DNA of 64,000 nt from Haematococcus lacustris. Lineage: Eukaryota; Chlorophyta; Chlorophyceae; Chlamydomonadales; Haematococcaceae. The stretch covers positions 141,501 through 205,500 of the forward strand of contig JASKMD010000012.1 in the NCBI GenBank assembly GCA_030144725.1. The letters run 5' to 3'. Below the pieces are notes generated by a model that saw nothing but the letters and a program-made list of their open reading frames with translations, was not told the DNA's origin and did no database searches. The position numbers and the translations under genes were made by a program. Below are positions 32,242-43,697 of the stretch, in pieces (the first letter of the stretch is position 1; every line of letters starts with the position of its first letter).

Positions 32242-32805
32242 TACTGCTTGCATCCCATGCGCCTGTGGCCCTGGCTGGTGGGGCGAGATGCCAATGCCTG
32301 AGTCCCCCCTGGGCCCCCCCACCCCGCTGCTGCTCATTGCCTGTGCCATGACCTGATCCCAGTCAGCCATCCCCCCGCCTGTCCCCAGGCCCTCTGCTGC
32401 TGCTCCACCCTGCCTCACCCCCTGAGCAGGGTAGGTAGGTACAGGGGCAGGGCTCGTCCCTGCAGGCTGACCTGGGGTCCAGAGAGGGGAGGGGGAGGGG
32501 GAGGGGGAGGGGGAGGGGGAGGGGGAGGGGGAGGGGGAGGGGGAGGGGGGAGGGGGAGGGGGAGGGGGAGGGGGAGGGGGAGGGGGAGGGGGAGGGGGAG
32601 GGGGAGGGGGTGGGTAGGGGGGCCAGGGCGAAGGGTCCTGCTCGTGACACTGCTGCTGCGGAGTAGCTGGTCCAGTGGGAGTGGTGGCTTCCAGGGGGGG
32701 CGGCGGGGGGGAGAGGTGGGGGGGCAGGGGGCCGGCTGCGGCTGGCAGCGGTGGCGGGCTCAACCATGGTGACATGCGCCGCCTGGGAGCCTGGGGCCAA
32801 GGGGG

Positions 32806-32836
<31 letters not shown>

Positions 32837-35538
32837 GGGGCCCCTGGGTTGGGTACCTGGGTCCCACCCTTGCCGCCTCCCTCCTCCCCCTTGTGGCCTC
32901 AATCCCACCCCTGCTGCCTCCCCCCTCACCCTCCACACCCACTTGATCCCTGTTCACCGCCCCCCTCCCCCCTCCCTGCCTCCCCCCTCCCTGCCTCCCC
33001 CCTGATCGCCCTCACCAGGTCCCTACCGTGATCCTCTGCAGCCAGGGCTCCCCAACCTTCCTCGCTGCCGCCCTCGTCCCCCCGCTCAAACACCGCCGGC
33101 GCCGCCGCTGCTGCCGGGCTCCACACGTTGAGCTCCGGCTGGTGGTGCTGGTTGTACTGGTGGTGCAGCCAGTCCAGCTGCTGCCAGGGCGACAAGGGAT
33201 GCGCTGCCAGACCTGCTGCGCCATGGGACCCTCCAGGCATCATGACCTTCAGGCTGGACCCTGCCGCAGCTGATGACCCCCCCTGCCCCAACTGCTGCTC
33301 CTCCTGCCGCTCCCCCTGCTGCTGCTCTTGTCGCAGGGGCGGGGAGGGGAGGGTGTGGGGGGGCGGGGAGGGGTGAGGGGGAGGGTGTGCCTGGGAATGA
33401 GTCGAGGTCCAAGGACTGCTGAGGGGGTTAGGGGGAGCAAGGGCATGGGCCGCATCCCAGGAAGCTGCACCATCATCCACAGTCGTGAAGCCGTAAGACC
33501 ACACCTGCATGGTGCATGGTGCATGGAGCATGGTGCATGGTGCATGGCGCTGGTGCTGGTGGCTGTGGCGTAGTAGTGGTGTTGATGGTGATGATGGTGG
33601 GAGGGGTGAGGGTTAATGATGGATAGCTGGTGGCATTGAGTCAGGTGGAGTCAGTGGGTTGGGCACTGACCCCCTGCCACCCCCCCTCCCAGGGGCAGGG
33701 TGTTTGACTGCCTAGCCCATCACCTGGGTGATGAGGTGAGGGGGGATGCCCCCACCCTGATCTGACACTCGGATGCTCAGATCCGCCGCACCCCTGCCGG
33801 CACAGATGCGCACGTGTATAGGCGGCAGCCCCTGGCCAGCACCCCAGGCTGGTTTGGCTCTGGGTGGGGCGGAGGCGGAGGTGGAGGTGGAGGAAGCACA
33901 GGGCGGGCGGGAGGGTGGGAGGTGGTGCTCCACTACTGCTCTGGCGGCGTTCTTGAACAGCTCGTACAGCATGTAGTCCAGGTGGGTGGGGATGTAGGGC
34001 AGGGCAGCCTGGCGGTCCCCTGACACCACCTTTGAAGGAGGGCAAGTGGGCAAGACCAGGGCAGCGGGGGTAAGGGGAGGAGGGGAGGAGGGGAGGAGGG
34101 GAGGAGGGGAGGAGGGGAGGAGGGGAGGAGGGGAGGAGGGGAGGAGGGGAGGAGGGGAGGAGGGGAGGAGGGGAGGAGGGGAGGAGGGGAGGAGGGGAGG
34201 AGGGGAGGAGGGGAGGAGGGGAGGAGGGGAGGAGGGGAGGAGGGGAGGAGGGGAGGAGGGGAGGAGGGGAGGAGGGGAGGAGGGGAGGAGGGGAGGAGGG
34301 GAGGAGGGGAGGAGGGGAGGAGGGAGGAGGGGAGGAGGGGAGGAGGGGAGGAGGGGAGGAGGGGAGGAGGGGAGGAGGGGAGGAGGGGAGGAGGGGAGGA
34401 GGGGAGGAGGGGAGGAGGGGAGGAGGGGAGGAGGGGAGGAGGGGAGGAGGGGAGGAGGGGAGGAGGGGAGGAGGGGAGGAGGGGAGGAGGGGAGGAGGGG
34501 AGGAGGGGAGGAGGGGAGGAGGGGAGGAGGGGAGGAGGCAGCATCAGGATGCGATTTCACTCACAAACTCTGGTGCCACGCCATATGTCTCTTGGCACAC
34601 CTGAGCCCAGCAGCAGCAGCAGCAGCAGCAGCGGCAGCAGCAGCGGCAGCAGCAGCGGCAGCAGCGGCAGCAGCGGTAGCATCAGTGGCAAGAGCAGAGG
34701 CAGTGGCGGTGGCAGCAATAATAGCGCCACAATGGGAACATCATCAGTGGGTAGCAGCAACAGGCATAGAGAGCAGTTTCCTTTGTCTTCCTCTGCCCCG
34801 CCCCAGCGGTGCAATAGCCTATCTGGTGTACGGCCTTGTCTGCTGCCCGCCCGTCCGCCCGCCCGCCCGTCACCCGCCCATCGCCCGCCCGTCCGCCCAC
34901 CCGCCGGTCGCCCGCCCATCGCCCGCCCGCCCGCCCGCCCGCCCGCCGGCCCGCCCGCCCGCCCGCCTGCCTGCTTCCTGGCTCCACTCACCTGGCGACA
35001 CTTGGCAGCTGCGAACTCCACAGCCTCGGCCACATTGAGCTGCGTACACAAGATGCCCACATAGCCAGGCCTGCAGGGCCCCACACATCCCTGCTCACAC
35101 CCACCTCCCCCCAAGCGTACACATTCGAACAGGGCCGGGCACACAGCCCCCACCCCTCACCCCCTCACCACGCCCTCACCTGCGCAGCCCCAGCTGCAGG
35201 TGCTGCTCAGCCAGAACCCTGCGGCTGATGCGCGACCTGCAAGCCAGCACAGCACACAGCACCCATGACTGCCTTGACCAGCTGGCAGCAGAGGGACCAC
35301 TGATCTGGATCAGAATGCCTGGAGGTCGCTTGGGGTTCAGGTTGAGACATGCAGCCGCCTGCAATGCCTCTGTTACCACTAGGCTTGACACGGCCCTTGT
35401 GCCTCCCACCTGCCGTGCCCCTTGCTGCCCCTGCCGTGTCCCCTGCTGCTGCTACTGCTGCCCCTGATGCCTCCTGCTGCAGCTCTGGATACCAACCCTG
35501 CTGCCCCACAGGCTGTGGCTGTGGCTGTGGTGGTGACG

Positions 35539-35574
<36 letters not shown>

Positions 35575-35650
35575 CTTCCCTGCAGCCCCTGGTGCTGTGA
35601 CTGTTGCAGCCGGGCCACGCTGGGGGCCACGCTGGCCCTGCTGCTGCCGC

Positions 35651-35682
<32 letters not shown>

Positions 35683-38600
35683 CCCTGCTGCCCTTGCTGC
35701 TGCTGCCCGGGTCTGACCTGAGAAGAGATTCAAAGAAGGGGTCCAGCTGCAGGCAGGGGCCCACCAGCTGCTTGCGCTTCACCTCACGCAGCCCATGAGC
35801 CAGCGTGTCCAGCATGCGGGCTGCAGGCGCAGCAGCTGGCAGGCTGGACCAGCTGGCAGGGAAGGAACAGAACGGCAGCGGCAGCGGCAGCGGCAGCGGC
35901 AGCGGCAGCGGCAGCGGCAGCGGCAGCGGCAGCGGCAGCAGCAGCGGCAGCGGCAGCGGCAGCGGCAGCGGCAGCGGCAGCGGCAGCGGCAGCGGCAGCG
36001 GCAGCGGCAGCGGCAGCGGCAGCGGCAGCGGCAGCGGCAGCGGCAGCGGCAGCGGCAGCGGCAGCGGCAGCGGCAGCGGCAGCGGCAGCGGCAGCGGCAG
36101 CGGCAGCGGCAGCGGCAGCGGCAGCGGCAGCGGCAGCGGCAGCGGCAGCGGCAGCGGCAGCGGCAGCGGCAGCGGCAGCGGCAGCGGCAGCGGCAGCGGC
36201 AGCGGCAGCGGCAGCAGCAGCGGCAGAGGCACAGTCGCATCAGATCCCTGACCAGCCCACCCACCTAACCTTGTTGCATGGGTGCTGACATGGGAGCGAG
36301 GAAACTGGAGACAATTGGCAGTGGTCTAGAAAACAGCAGAGGTGCCGCGACCCAATGCTCGCCCACACTGGGAGTTTCTAAAGATCCTGCAGTGAATAGA
36401 CTTGCCCATCGTGAGCCCCTGAGTCACAGTGTCACAATAGCAGAGGCAGTGCAGGCGACGTCCACCACACGGCTCAGAATTGCCCACCCTGCCCAGACCT
36501 ACCCAGCCTGGCATACAGGCAGAAACCATGCCCACGCAGTACCCTGCCGTAGCACAGCCCAGCCAGGGCCCCTCCCCACCATGCATGTCCAGCTGCTGCG
36601 CCAGCAGGCCACAGAAGCGCTCATTGTCCTGCACGGCAGCAGAAGCCAAAGCCACGCACCGTACCATACCCTCTGCAGCAGCCATGCAGCACACCCATAC
36701 CCCACCAGGCATACAGAGCTACTTGCTGTGTACTCACAGGGCACCTGCTGGAGCATCCCATAGGCCACCAAAGGCCTGCATTGCCTGGGCTTAGCCTCCC
36801 ACCCAACCTCCCCTGCGCTCAGCCCCCACCGCCCACCCCCATGGTGGGAGCAGCTCCAGGCGGTACACAGCAAGGTTCCTAATCCGGATAGGCCTATATT
36901 GGCCGTTCTCCCATTTCCGCCCTTCAACACGCACACTTTCTTTCATACACGGTCGTTGGAGGTTGTGAGGATGGAGCAAATCGGTTTGGGAAGGATCATC
37001 GCGTTTTGTCGGCTGAGATGTGGCTGTCGCCGGTTACGCCCATTTGAACCTTCCCGGCTGTTAAGGTTCGGCGTGCACTATTCGCGACGACTTATCCGGC
37101 GAGCGCGGCCCCAATAGACACCTTGGTGGGAGCCCGATGTATCACAGTTGGTGCGCTTCGGTCTACTGCTACCCTTTGGCCGCGGCCTTGCTGTTGGCCT
37201 TGGCCAAACCGACCACTGGTGCTTCTCGGCAGTCCAGCTTGGCTCTAGACAGCGCAGGCGAGAGGGCCAAAAGGCTCTTGGCAGCTGCTAATGCTGACTT
37301 GAAGGTCAAGAGGGTCCAGCCACAGCCATCCATGGCAGCTGTGGCCTGGGAACATAGCGTTTATATGCCACCCTGTACAGAGTCATCAAGAGGGATGGGG
37401 TGTTTGCAAAACGTGGGTGCCCAACAGCTTTGTCAGCTGTGGAAGAGAAGCAGTTGCGGGACTTGGTAGTGAGGGGCCACCAGCAGGGTGCGGGGGTCAC
37501 CAAGACGGCATTGCTTGCAGCCATGAGGACAACGCAATGGGTCACGGAGCGCAAGATCAAAGTGGAGAAGCCCCTTGGCACACAATGGCGTCACTCGGCC
37601 TTTAGTTATAAGTAATAAACATATAAGAACCAAACATAAACCGAACACACATAAGAGAAACATGAGAAGAGCGTGCATTTGAGAAGTGGTATACCCCCTA
37701 AACAAAGATATCATGCTAGCAGCAACAGCAGCAGCAGCAGCATGGAGGGTGGCAAGCAGGTAACCAGCCTTCAAACCCTGGGTCCCCTCTGACAGTCGAC
37801 GCCACAATGTTGCGTGCTGCAGCTCAGCAATCAGCCCAACCGCAGCCCGAGCTTACGTTTCCCAGCAGAGGATAGGTTCTATATCAAGCATGAGGTGATT
37901 GCTGAGGCAGCCAAGAAAGCTGCAAAGGCCAGCAAGCGATCTTGCAAGTAGCATGCTTGCATGTCAATGTGCACAACTTTGAGTGCCTTTGGACTGCCAC
38001 TGGATCATGTTCTTGACGAGCTGCTGGCTTTGATTGGGGCGATTGGGATGGATAGCTGCTTCTACAAAAGTTGTGGTGCCAATCTTTCAGTAGGTGGACA
38101 GGAGCAATGACATGCTACATTAGGGACTCTGGTTTAGGGGGTACGGTACTAGAACTTGTCATATCTTTGCTGCTATTGGGCATTAGGAGACAATCAAGGG
38201 CACTGTGGAGAGATGTTATGAAGGGTTGCACGGCGATGTGCTTGGCTTTCACAATAGTACCGAAATGGAGCAGCATTGGGCCTGAGGCGCCAAAAGTTAC
38301 TCAGATCAGGAACCTTACTGTGTAGCTCCTCCCTCAATGCACGCCGGTGAGTACGGGCGTAGTCGTCTTCTTCTTCTTCTTCTTCTTCTCCACACCCCAC
38401 ACCCGCTGCTTTTACCCACGCTACCCTCCTGTTCCTGCTCACCTGCAGAGTGCGCACGGGGGGCAGCGTCCGCAGCTGCTGGAAGGCCGAGTGGTACGAG
38501 TTGTACACCTTCAGCCGGCAGCAGGGCCAGGCTCAGTGCCAGGGCCAGGCTGAGTGCCAGGGCCAGGGCCGGGGCCAGGAGCAGCCTGAGTGTGGCTCAC

Positions 38601-39906
38601 CAGCTTGATGTGGGGGTTGGTCACCACGATGTACCTGTGCAACGTCAGCGGCAGCAGGGCTGGGGGTGGCACGCAGTGCGAGACACTGCCTTCGCGCAAC
38701 ATGTTATGTACACCACACATACCTGGCCCTGGCCCTGGCCCTGGCCCTGGCCCTGGCCCTGGCCCTGGCCCTGGCCCTGGCCCTGGCCCTGGCCCTGGCC
38801 CTATGGCCGTATGGCCGCTGTGGTGATTGGCTTACGGGAGCAGCTGGAGGTCCAGAAGGCGTCGGGCCAGGCGCTTGGGCAGCTGCAGCACACAGCATCA
38901 GAGCAGCAGCGTAAGGGGCAGCGGCGCAGGGCAGGGGGTAAGGACGCACCTCCCGCTGGACGAAGCGTGCGCTGCGTGTCAACTTGTCTGGCCGGCACCA
39001 TGCGTCCCGCCCATACTCCAACATCTGCACCATCACCAGGGCAGCAGCAGCGGCAGCAGCAGGAGGAGCGGCAGCAAGTGTGTCCACCATGGCAGTATGC
39101 CAGCAGGCCGCATGTCACCCTGCAGCAACATCAGCAGGACTGAGCAGGGGCGCATGCTCAGCTGGCTATCATGGGTGGCAAGGGCAGAGCCAAGGACATG
39201 ACACTGCCGGCTGCACTGCCCACTACTGCACAGGCAGCTGGGGCTTGCGTCAATCACTATGCAACGCCCTCCATCACGCCCGTTGCCCACAACCCCAGCT
39301 ACCCCAGCACCCACCCTCTCACACCCACCCATCCGCCTGCTGTCAGGCTGCTGCCCGCATGGGCCCTGCATCCTGGACCCCACCTGGCCCCAGCATCAGC
39401 GTGCCCCTACCCCTGCCCCTGCCGTGACCCAGAACTACCCTCCATGTCTGACCTGGTACAGGGACAGCACCTCCACTGGCTGCGCGGCATACTGCAGCCA
39501 GGGGGGAAGGTAGGAGGAAGGGGGAGCAAGCTGACAGGCTGACAGGCAGGCAGGCAACAAAGATGATGGGGTGAAGAGCGCAGGGGGGGGGAGAGGCAAC
39601 GAAGGGGGGGGGTAGGGGTGGGGTGGCGGGGAGGGGGTAAGGGGGGATGGAGGTGACTGATGGCTGCTGCTGCTGCTGTTGACACTGCTGCTGCTGCTGC
39701 TGCTGCTGCTTCGGCGACAGTGGCAGCGGCCTATCCTGTTCAACTCCCCTCCCCTGGACCCATCCTCCTCTGACCCCCGACCTCACCCTCTCCACTGTGG
39801 AGTCGTAAAACTCCATCCTGCCGGAAGAGCTGCTGTGCTGCCTAATGAGGGTCAGGGCGCGGGTTTTGAACCGAAAGATGTCACGACATATGCGGGCTAG
39901 CGGCAT
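31579..39906 (-). CDS. Mitochondrial pyruvate/branched-chain 2-oxoacid dehydrogenase kinase (PDK/BCKDK family)
   Basis: Phosphorylates and inactivates a mitochondrial 2-oxoacid dehydrogenase E1. Exons, approximate: 39906-39790 (Arg-rich presequence, FYDSTVER); 39493-39455 (AAQPVEVLSLYQ); 39023-38950 (LEYGRDAWCRPDKLTRSARF); 38883-38835 (LPKRLARRLLDLQLLP); 38636-38603 (YIVVTNPHIKL); 38503-38438 (YNSYHSAFQQLRTLPPVR); 36632-36581 (NERFCGLLAQQLDMH); 35824-35715 (LDTLAHGLREVKRKQ, LDPFFESLL); 35240-35187 (SRISRRVLAEQHLQL); 35070-34993 (PGYVGILCTQLNVAEA); 34599-34564 (CQETYGVAPEF); 34033-33728 (N box YELFKNAARAVVEHH, G1 VSDQGGGIPPHL); 33507-33017 (WSYGFTTVDD plus a long insert); about 32775-31963 (G2 GLGFGLPLSRLHARYFGGDL); 31653-31579 (PGYGTDCYLTLKRLDDD). 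Long Ser/Gln/Pro inserts separate the G1 and G2 boxes. PDK versus BCKDK is not resolved. Confidence 0.92.
31679..31730. repeat. ATCACACC short tandem repeat
   Basis: Units built from CACCATCACACATCA in the last intron of the PDK-like gene. Confidence 0.8.
32482..32611. repeat. (GGGGAG)n array, about 21 units
   Basis: 130 bp. On the minus strand it would read Pro-Ser or Pro-Leu repeats inside the long penultimate exon of the PDK-like gene, unless an unseen intron removes it. One unit is a base longer, which breaks the frame across the array, so an intron is likely. Confidence 0.95.
34073..34538. repeat. (GAGGAGGG)n array, about 58 units
   Basis: 466 bp of an 8-bp unit with a single 7-bp unit near 34321. 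It lies in the PDK-like intron between the exon ending CQETYGVAPEF and the N-box exon. Confidence 0.97.
34850..34975. repeat. CCCG-rich imperfect repeat
   Basis: Iterations of GCCCGCCC with CCAT, GTCC and CACC variants in a PDK-like intron, just upstream (plus strand) of the exon at 34993. Confidence 0.85.
35873..36226. repeat. (GGCAGC)n array, about 59 units
   Basis: 354 bp, interrupted by AGCAGC variants near 35937 and 36212. It lies in the PDK-like intron between the NERFCGLL and LDTLAHGL exons. Peptides such as poly-Ser-Gly across it are repeat artefacts. Confidence 0.97.
37080..37950 (+). mobile_element. Degenerate DNA-transposon fragment with transposase-type helix-turn-helix
   Basis: Plus strand, within a 1.8-kb intron of the PDK-like gene. 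37372-37600 reads LYRVIKRDGVFAKRGCPTAL then SAVEEKQLRDLVVRGHQQGA then GVTKTALLAAM, the pattern of the N-terminal DNA-binding domain of pogo/CENP-B-type transposases. Upstream (37190-37320) is RAKRLLAAANADLKV in another frame, and downstream (37850-37950) FPAEDRFYIKHEVIAEAAKK. Frame breaks and an early stop show that it is inactive. No inverted repeats found. Confidence 0.5.
38318..38385 (-). repeat. Dispersed short repeat R4 (RRALREE-type), diverged copy
   Basis: The minus strand reads DDYARTHRRALREEL, a relative of the KDYALALRRALREES stretch at 60655-60718 and the KDYALAVGRA stretch at 53036-53100. It is non-coding here (PDK-like intron) and preceded by a (TTC)n tract. Confidence 0.6.
38723..38802. 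repeat. (GGCCCT)n array, about 13 units
   Basis: 80 bp, G-rich on the minus strand, in the PDK-like intron between the LPKRLARRL and YIVVTNPHIKL exons. Confidence 0.95.
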
Positions 39907-40084
39907 TTCCACAGGCATACAAGCTTCGGCAGCGGTGGTTCTATTGCATTCCCGGTTCGCGCCGATACCGCCACTTCTGCGTGGGGTTTGTAGTCACTCC
40001 CTCACTTTCCCTCCTCGCAGTAGATCGGCATATCTCGGCACTCGCTGAGGCACTGTCTTGCACATCGTCAGATCTACGTGAAGG

Positions 40085-40140
40085 CGCAGTACTCCGTGAC
40101 AGGGCAAGCCTCTCTTTTCCGCCACGCAAGTAAGGAACTA
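40085..40140. repeat. Dispersed repeat R2
   Basis: Starts GGCGCAGTACTCCGTGACAG; shared with 43698-43745 (GCGCAGTACTCC, then GGGCGAGCCTCTCT). Lies upstream of the PDK-like gene. Confidence 0.6.
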
Positions 40141-41032
40141 TCGCTGCCAGTGTCGTGATGCGCCAGGATAGCGCAGCGAATAGTCATGATGTTGGTCTCG
40201 ACGTCGCCTTCTTTTGCATGTTGCGTCACGCCCCCACCGCTACCCGGCCATACCGCAGGTGACATGGAGGATACCAGAACTCATACCCCAGCTCACGGCG
40301 AGGCGCTGTCGCACCCTCCGGCCAGCGACGCTGCACCCGGCATGCCGAACGCGCACCTGCACCCCATGCAGGTGACACCATTTATGGCTTGCCTTCGTTC
40401 CCACATCGCGGTTACAGTATGCTCGTGCATGCAGCCAGTGCTGAGGCTATTGGGCATGGGCTACAGGCAGAGTGCAAATGTGCCCGTTTAACACCACAGG
40501 GGACTTGCTAGAGAATATCAGGTGGCAGGGCAGCCCAGTGCTCAGCCCAAGGCAGGCCTATCACCTTGTGTTTGAGGCACACACAAGCAACCCGTCACCC
40601 TGTGTGCCATGCACGCAGGCAGCACCAGGCTCTCAAATTCACATCAGGCCAGCCCTCTGCAGCCTGGCAGATTTAGCCTAGCCTAACATCCCGCTGCTGA
40701 CTCATGCTTTTCAGCCTCAGTCAGGCGCAGACTAGCCCACACCTCACATATCTGCCTGCCTGCCTGCCTGGCCATGCCCTGCCTTTGCAGTGTGGGCTGG
40801 ACACCAGCCAAGCTAAGCCGCTAGAGGCGCAGGTCACGCAGGCAAAGCTGGTGCCGGATGTTGCTGTCACCGACCCTCCCCGCCAGGGCGATGCTCTGCA
40901 GCCCTTGTAGGGCGCTGCCAGCAGAGGGGCCTGGCACCCAGCCACCTCAGTGCCACCAGTAATCTGGATGGTTGTTGTTGCTATCGGTTTACATTCCTAG
41001 CCGGCAGCCTGGTTCGGCTCCTGCATGGGGTG
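40141..41032. other. No supported gene
   Basis: Several short open frames (for example plus strand 40186-40378, minus strand 40945-40721) without domain features or consistent splice signals. The PDK-like promoter should lie to the left of this interval. I see nothing else. Confidence 0.35.
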
Positions 41033-41265
41033 AAGCTTCGCTCACTGTGCTCACTCAATAGGCCAACATAGCTAGTTCAACAGGGCAATCTCCCTGAGGG
41101 CAATCTGAGGGCAATCTCACTAAGCTACAGCTTCATCACTGTAGGTGCTCACCTTACAGCTTGGACCAACCCCTTGGTGGCTGATGGCAGCACTTGCGTT
41201 TAAGTCTTGGTGCAGCATGTAATCAAGGGGCCTGGGATGCTGGAGGAGGGCTGTCAGTGTGCACG
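41033..41265. repeat. Dispersed repeat R3
   Basis: Begins GAAGCTTCGCTCACTGTGCT. Shared in part with 43309-43500 and 52757-52845 (GGCCTGGGATGCTGGAGGAG). Its GTTCAACA...CTGAGGG...ATCTCACT portion resembles the family 2 Fanzor 3' end read on the minus strand, so R3 may be a diverged relative of it. Confidence 0.65.
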
Positions 41266-41344
41266 GGGAGCTTCAATGCTCTCACAGCCCAGCCCAAGAG
41301 CCTCTGGCGCCCCTTAGGGCATGTTAGGGTTGGTTTGAGTCGCC

Positions 41345-41530
41345 AGGCTGTCAGTCTTTAAGCAATTACGCTGTTAGTTTTGATGAGGTGCTCAGTGGTC
41401 TAGGGGGGAAGAGTGCCACCGGAATGGGGTTGGTAGTCGTCAAGGGTGCGACCGAGGATGCTACAACTTGTGTGTAGTAGCGGAGTGAGATTCCCCACAG
41501 CCCAACATGTTGTTCCTTCTTGAATGAGTT
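41345..41530 (+). mobile_element. Fanzor-like family 2, solitary 3' end
   Basis: Only the conserved 3' non-coding block: AGTTTTGATGAGGTGCTCAG, AGAGTGCCACCGGAATGGGG and AGGGTGCGACCGAGGATGC, ending ATGTTGTTCCTTCTTGAATG then AGTTTTGTT. No coding part precedes it. Confidence 0.7.
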
Positions 41531-41962
41531 TTGTTGGCGTGGTTTGGTTCCTGGGCAGAAATGCATTGGTTGGTGACAGCGGTGCTATACAGGTCTTGCG
41601 CTGGTTTTGCCTCGGGTGTACTGTTGACGGGCGTTGTTGTCGCTAGGTATCAAGCGCGTGCATATGACTGCTTGAGCTACTCCGGACTAGTTGTTGTACT
41701 CCAGTTGCTAGTACTAGTGGAGCAGCAGGCCCCACAGGGCAGGGCTGTGGTAGCGCACAGCGTTGCTGGAAGTCAAAGGGGGCTAGTCCTGCTGCTATGC
41801 CTGGAATGTGCCTGCGTAGCTCTTGCCTCTTACGGCAAAGCCTGACGAACCAGGCTGCCTCCGCGCACACCAGAGCGTGATGCGCATGTGACACAGACTG
41901 TAATGTGACCGTCACGAAGTCGATTAACAAAACGACAATCCAGCGACAGCTCACATCGCATT
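41531..41962. other. Hydrophobic 104-residue open frame, doubtful
   Basis: A plus-strand frame at 41531-41845 predicts a strongly hydrophobic peptide (for example SGLVVVLQLLVLVEQQ). There is no paralogue or splice context and the frame starts at the edge of a transposon end, so I do not call it a gene. Confidence 0.2.
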
Positions 41963-42200
41963 ATGGCTAAGAAGAAGCGGAAGGGCAGCGGCAAGGAAAA
42001 GGAAGGCCCGCCAAAGAAAGGTTCGTGTCCTTAGCCGACTGTGAGCTCCGTCAACTGCTCTGGGGAGGTTTGTGTTGCTGTGTTGTATTGCTGTGTTGCT
42101 GTGTTGTGTATATTTTAGGCTGCGTTTTGGACGGGCGCCACCCCAGCCGCTCGTAACCTGATCCGAGAAGATGTCACCTGCTTCTCCTAATGCGCCGCAT
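41963..42200 (+). CDS. Possible 5' end of a small basic protein, interrupted
   Basis: ATG at 41963 starts MAKKKRKGSGKEKEGPPKK, followed by a possible donor (GGTTCGTG). After TATTTTAG (42119) comes FWTGATPAARNLIREDVTCF then S and a stop at 42188 in one of three phases. The two pieces do not join in frame with the most obvious donor, so the splice is unproven. A family 2 repeat begins at 42222 and may have truncated the gene. Nuclear-localisation-like, family not recognised. Confidence 0.3.
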
Positions 42201-42221
42201 TTCAGATGATCATTCCTCTGT

Positions 42222-42575
42222 GCACGCTGCGCCATGTTGTCAGTTAGCTTCGGGGCCTTTCCTTAAGCTCAGCGGCTCACCGGCTGCGGAGGGTGCGGGG
42301 GAGACGGGGCGCTTGCGGTTCTCATTTGGGGACATCACAGGGACTGAGCAACACCATCGAAGCGGAGTGGCCGTGCTGGGGGGTGCATCAGGACGCCGTC
42401 CAACCGGAGGGCCGGCAACCGGAGAAGGGCGGAAGTGATATCCATTACATAGTCTGCAAGCCAACTTAAACCAACATAGTTTACAGAGCCTATTGATTGC
42501 CAGGCTACCTACCAACATAGTTTACAGAGCCTATTAATTGATTGCCAGGCTACCTCAGCAATCTGCAGCTCCTTA
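42222..42575 (-). mobile_element. Repeat pair member with NLS-like first exon (partner of 58043-58440)
   Basis: About 350 bp aligned with 58043-58440. On the minus strand the shared part starts MSPNENRKRPVSPAPSAAG and then G|GTGAGC, a good donor, so it looks like a first exon carrying a nuclear-localisation motif. At 58 kb the partner stands upstream of a family 2 Fanzor 3' part in the same orientation, which suggests that this is the 5' end of that family. That assignment is inference. Confidence 0.5.
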
Positions 42576-43308
42576 TTAAAACAAAGCGGATTCTTATTGA
42601 TTCAGCTGTTCAGCTCAGTCCCAGGGCACCCAACAGCCCCTCCCTCGAAAGACCAGCTAATGCTCCTTGGGCGTCACGATCTTCTTCATTTGCTCCAGGG
42701 TCAAAAACATGGCGACGTCCCAGCTGCCCAAACACCCGAAGTTGGTGGTTGGCCCTACGAAGAGGAGGGTGGTGAGGGGTGTCGGCCACCACCTGCACAG
42801 CAGTCATGCCAAGGCGCACACAGCACAGGGTCCTGGAGCTCACAGGAGGGCCACACCTTGAAAGCAAGCCTGGTACTGAGTGCGTCTCAACAGTGGGTGA
42901 GCAAGGGTTAACGGCTTCCAATGGCTCCAACCTGGTGCACCCCAGAACGGGCAAAAGGGTGTTGTTGGTATGTGCTTATGCCAATCCATCATTGTCATTT
43001 CATAGCATTAGCCAGTAGACTGGGCCCTGAGGCCTCGCACTGAGCCCTATCCATGGATGTCACAACTGCTGCTGCCATGGACAGTGCTGGTTGGGAGCAC
43101 AAGCTGTAACACTAGTGCTATGGGTGCTGCATGGGGCCCTTCCTGCATGCCTCAGGTCATTTGTGTGTCCGCATGGGGTATTGGAAAGATAACGCAGTTA
43201 AGACTGAGCATCCTTGGCAGCCGTGGGAAGGCCATTGTGCATGTTCCAACGCATCCAGCAGCCAGAGCTTGCCAGGCCAGCAAACACTCATGTGGCAAGC
43301 ATTGACTA
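42576..43308. other. No supported gene
   Basis: Short opposing frames around 42597-42954 have no recognisable domain. One minus-strand frame (about 42740-42650) reads FGCLGSWDVAMFLTLEQMKK, which looks protein-like but is isolated. Confidence 0.3.
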
Positions 43309-43500
43309 GAAGCTTCGCTCACTGTGCTCACCCAATAGGCCAACATAGCTAGTTCAACACGGAGCTAGATGTTTGCCTGAGGGCGATCTCACTGAGCTAC
43401 AGCTTCATCACTGTAGGTGCTCACCTTACAGCTTGGACCAACCCCTTGTTGGTTGATGGCAGCACTTGCGTTTAAGTCTTGGTGCAGCATGTAATCAAGC
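43309..43500. repeat. Dispersed repeat R3, second copy
   Basis: Matches 41033-41220, including AGCTACAGCTTCATCACTGT and TTAAGTCTTGGTGCAGCATG, but lacks the internal duplication of GAGGGCAATCT seen there. Confidence 0.7.
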
Positions 43501-43697
43501 TGCGGTGCGCAGAAGACTAGCCGATCTCCAGTCTTGTCATGAGGGCATGCGGACGAAACCCTTCAGCTGCAAGCAACCACACAGCAGAAAGATGAGACTA
43601 CTCCATGAACAGTCTTGCAGCACCCGCAGCAGAGAAGCATAGCAGAAGGAGCATGAGTAGTGGAACTGACTATAACAATGGTTCTAGAAACCTGTTC

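Noticed and set aside
34046..35038. 330-residue Gly-Glu-Arg-rich plus-strand protein
   Set aside because: Generated by the (GAGGAGGG)n array; the real exons (N-box and CQETYGVAPEF) are on the other strand.
26497..36226. CRISPR-like array because of regular repeats
   Set aside because: The units are 6-8 bp microsatellites without spacers; the genome is eukaryotic.
35795..36268. Poly-(Arg-Gln), poly-(Ser-Gly) and poly-(Pro-Leu) proteins over the (GGCAGC)n array
   Set aside because: Repeat artefacts in an intron of the PDK-like gene; flanking exons on the minus strand account for the coding content.
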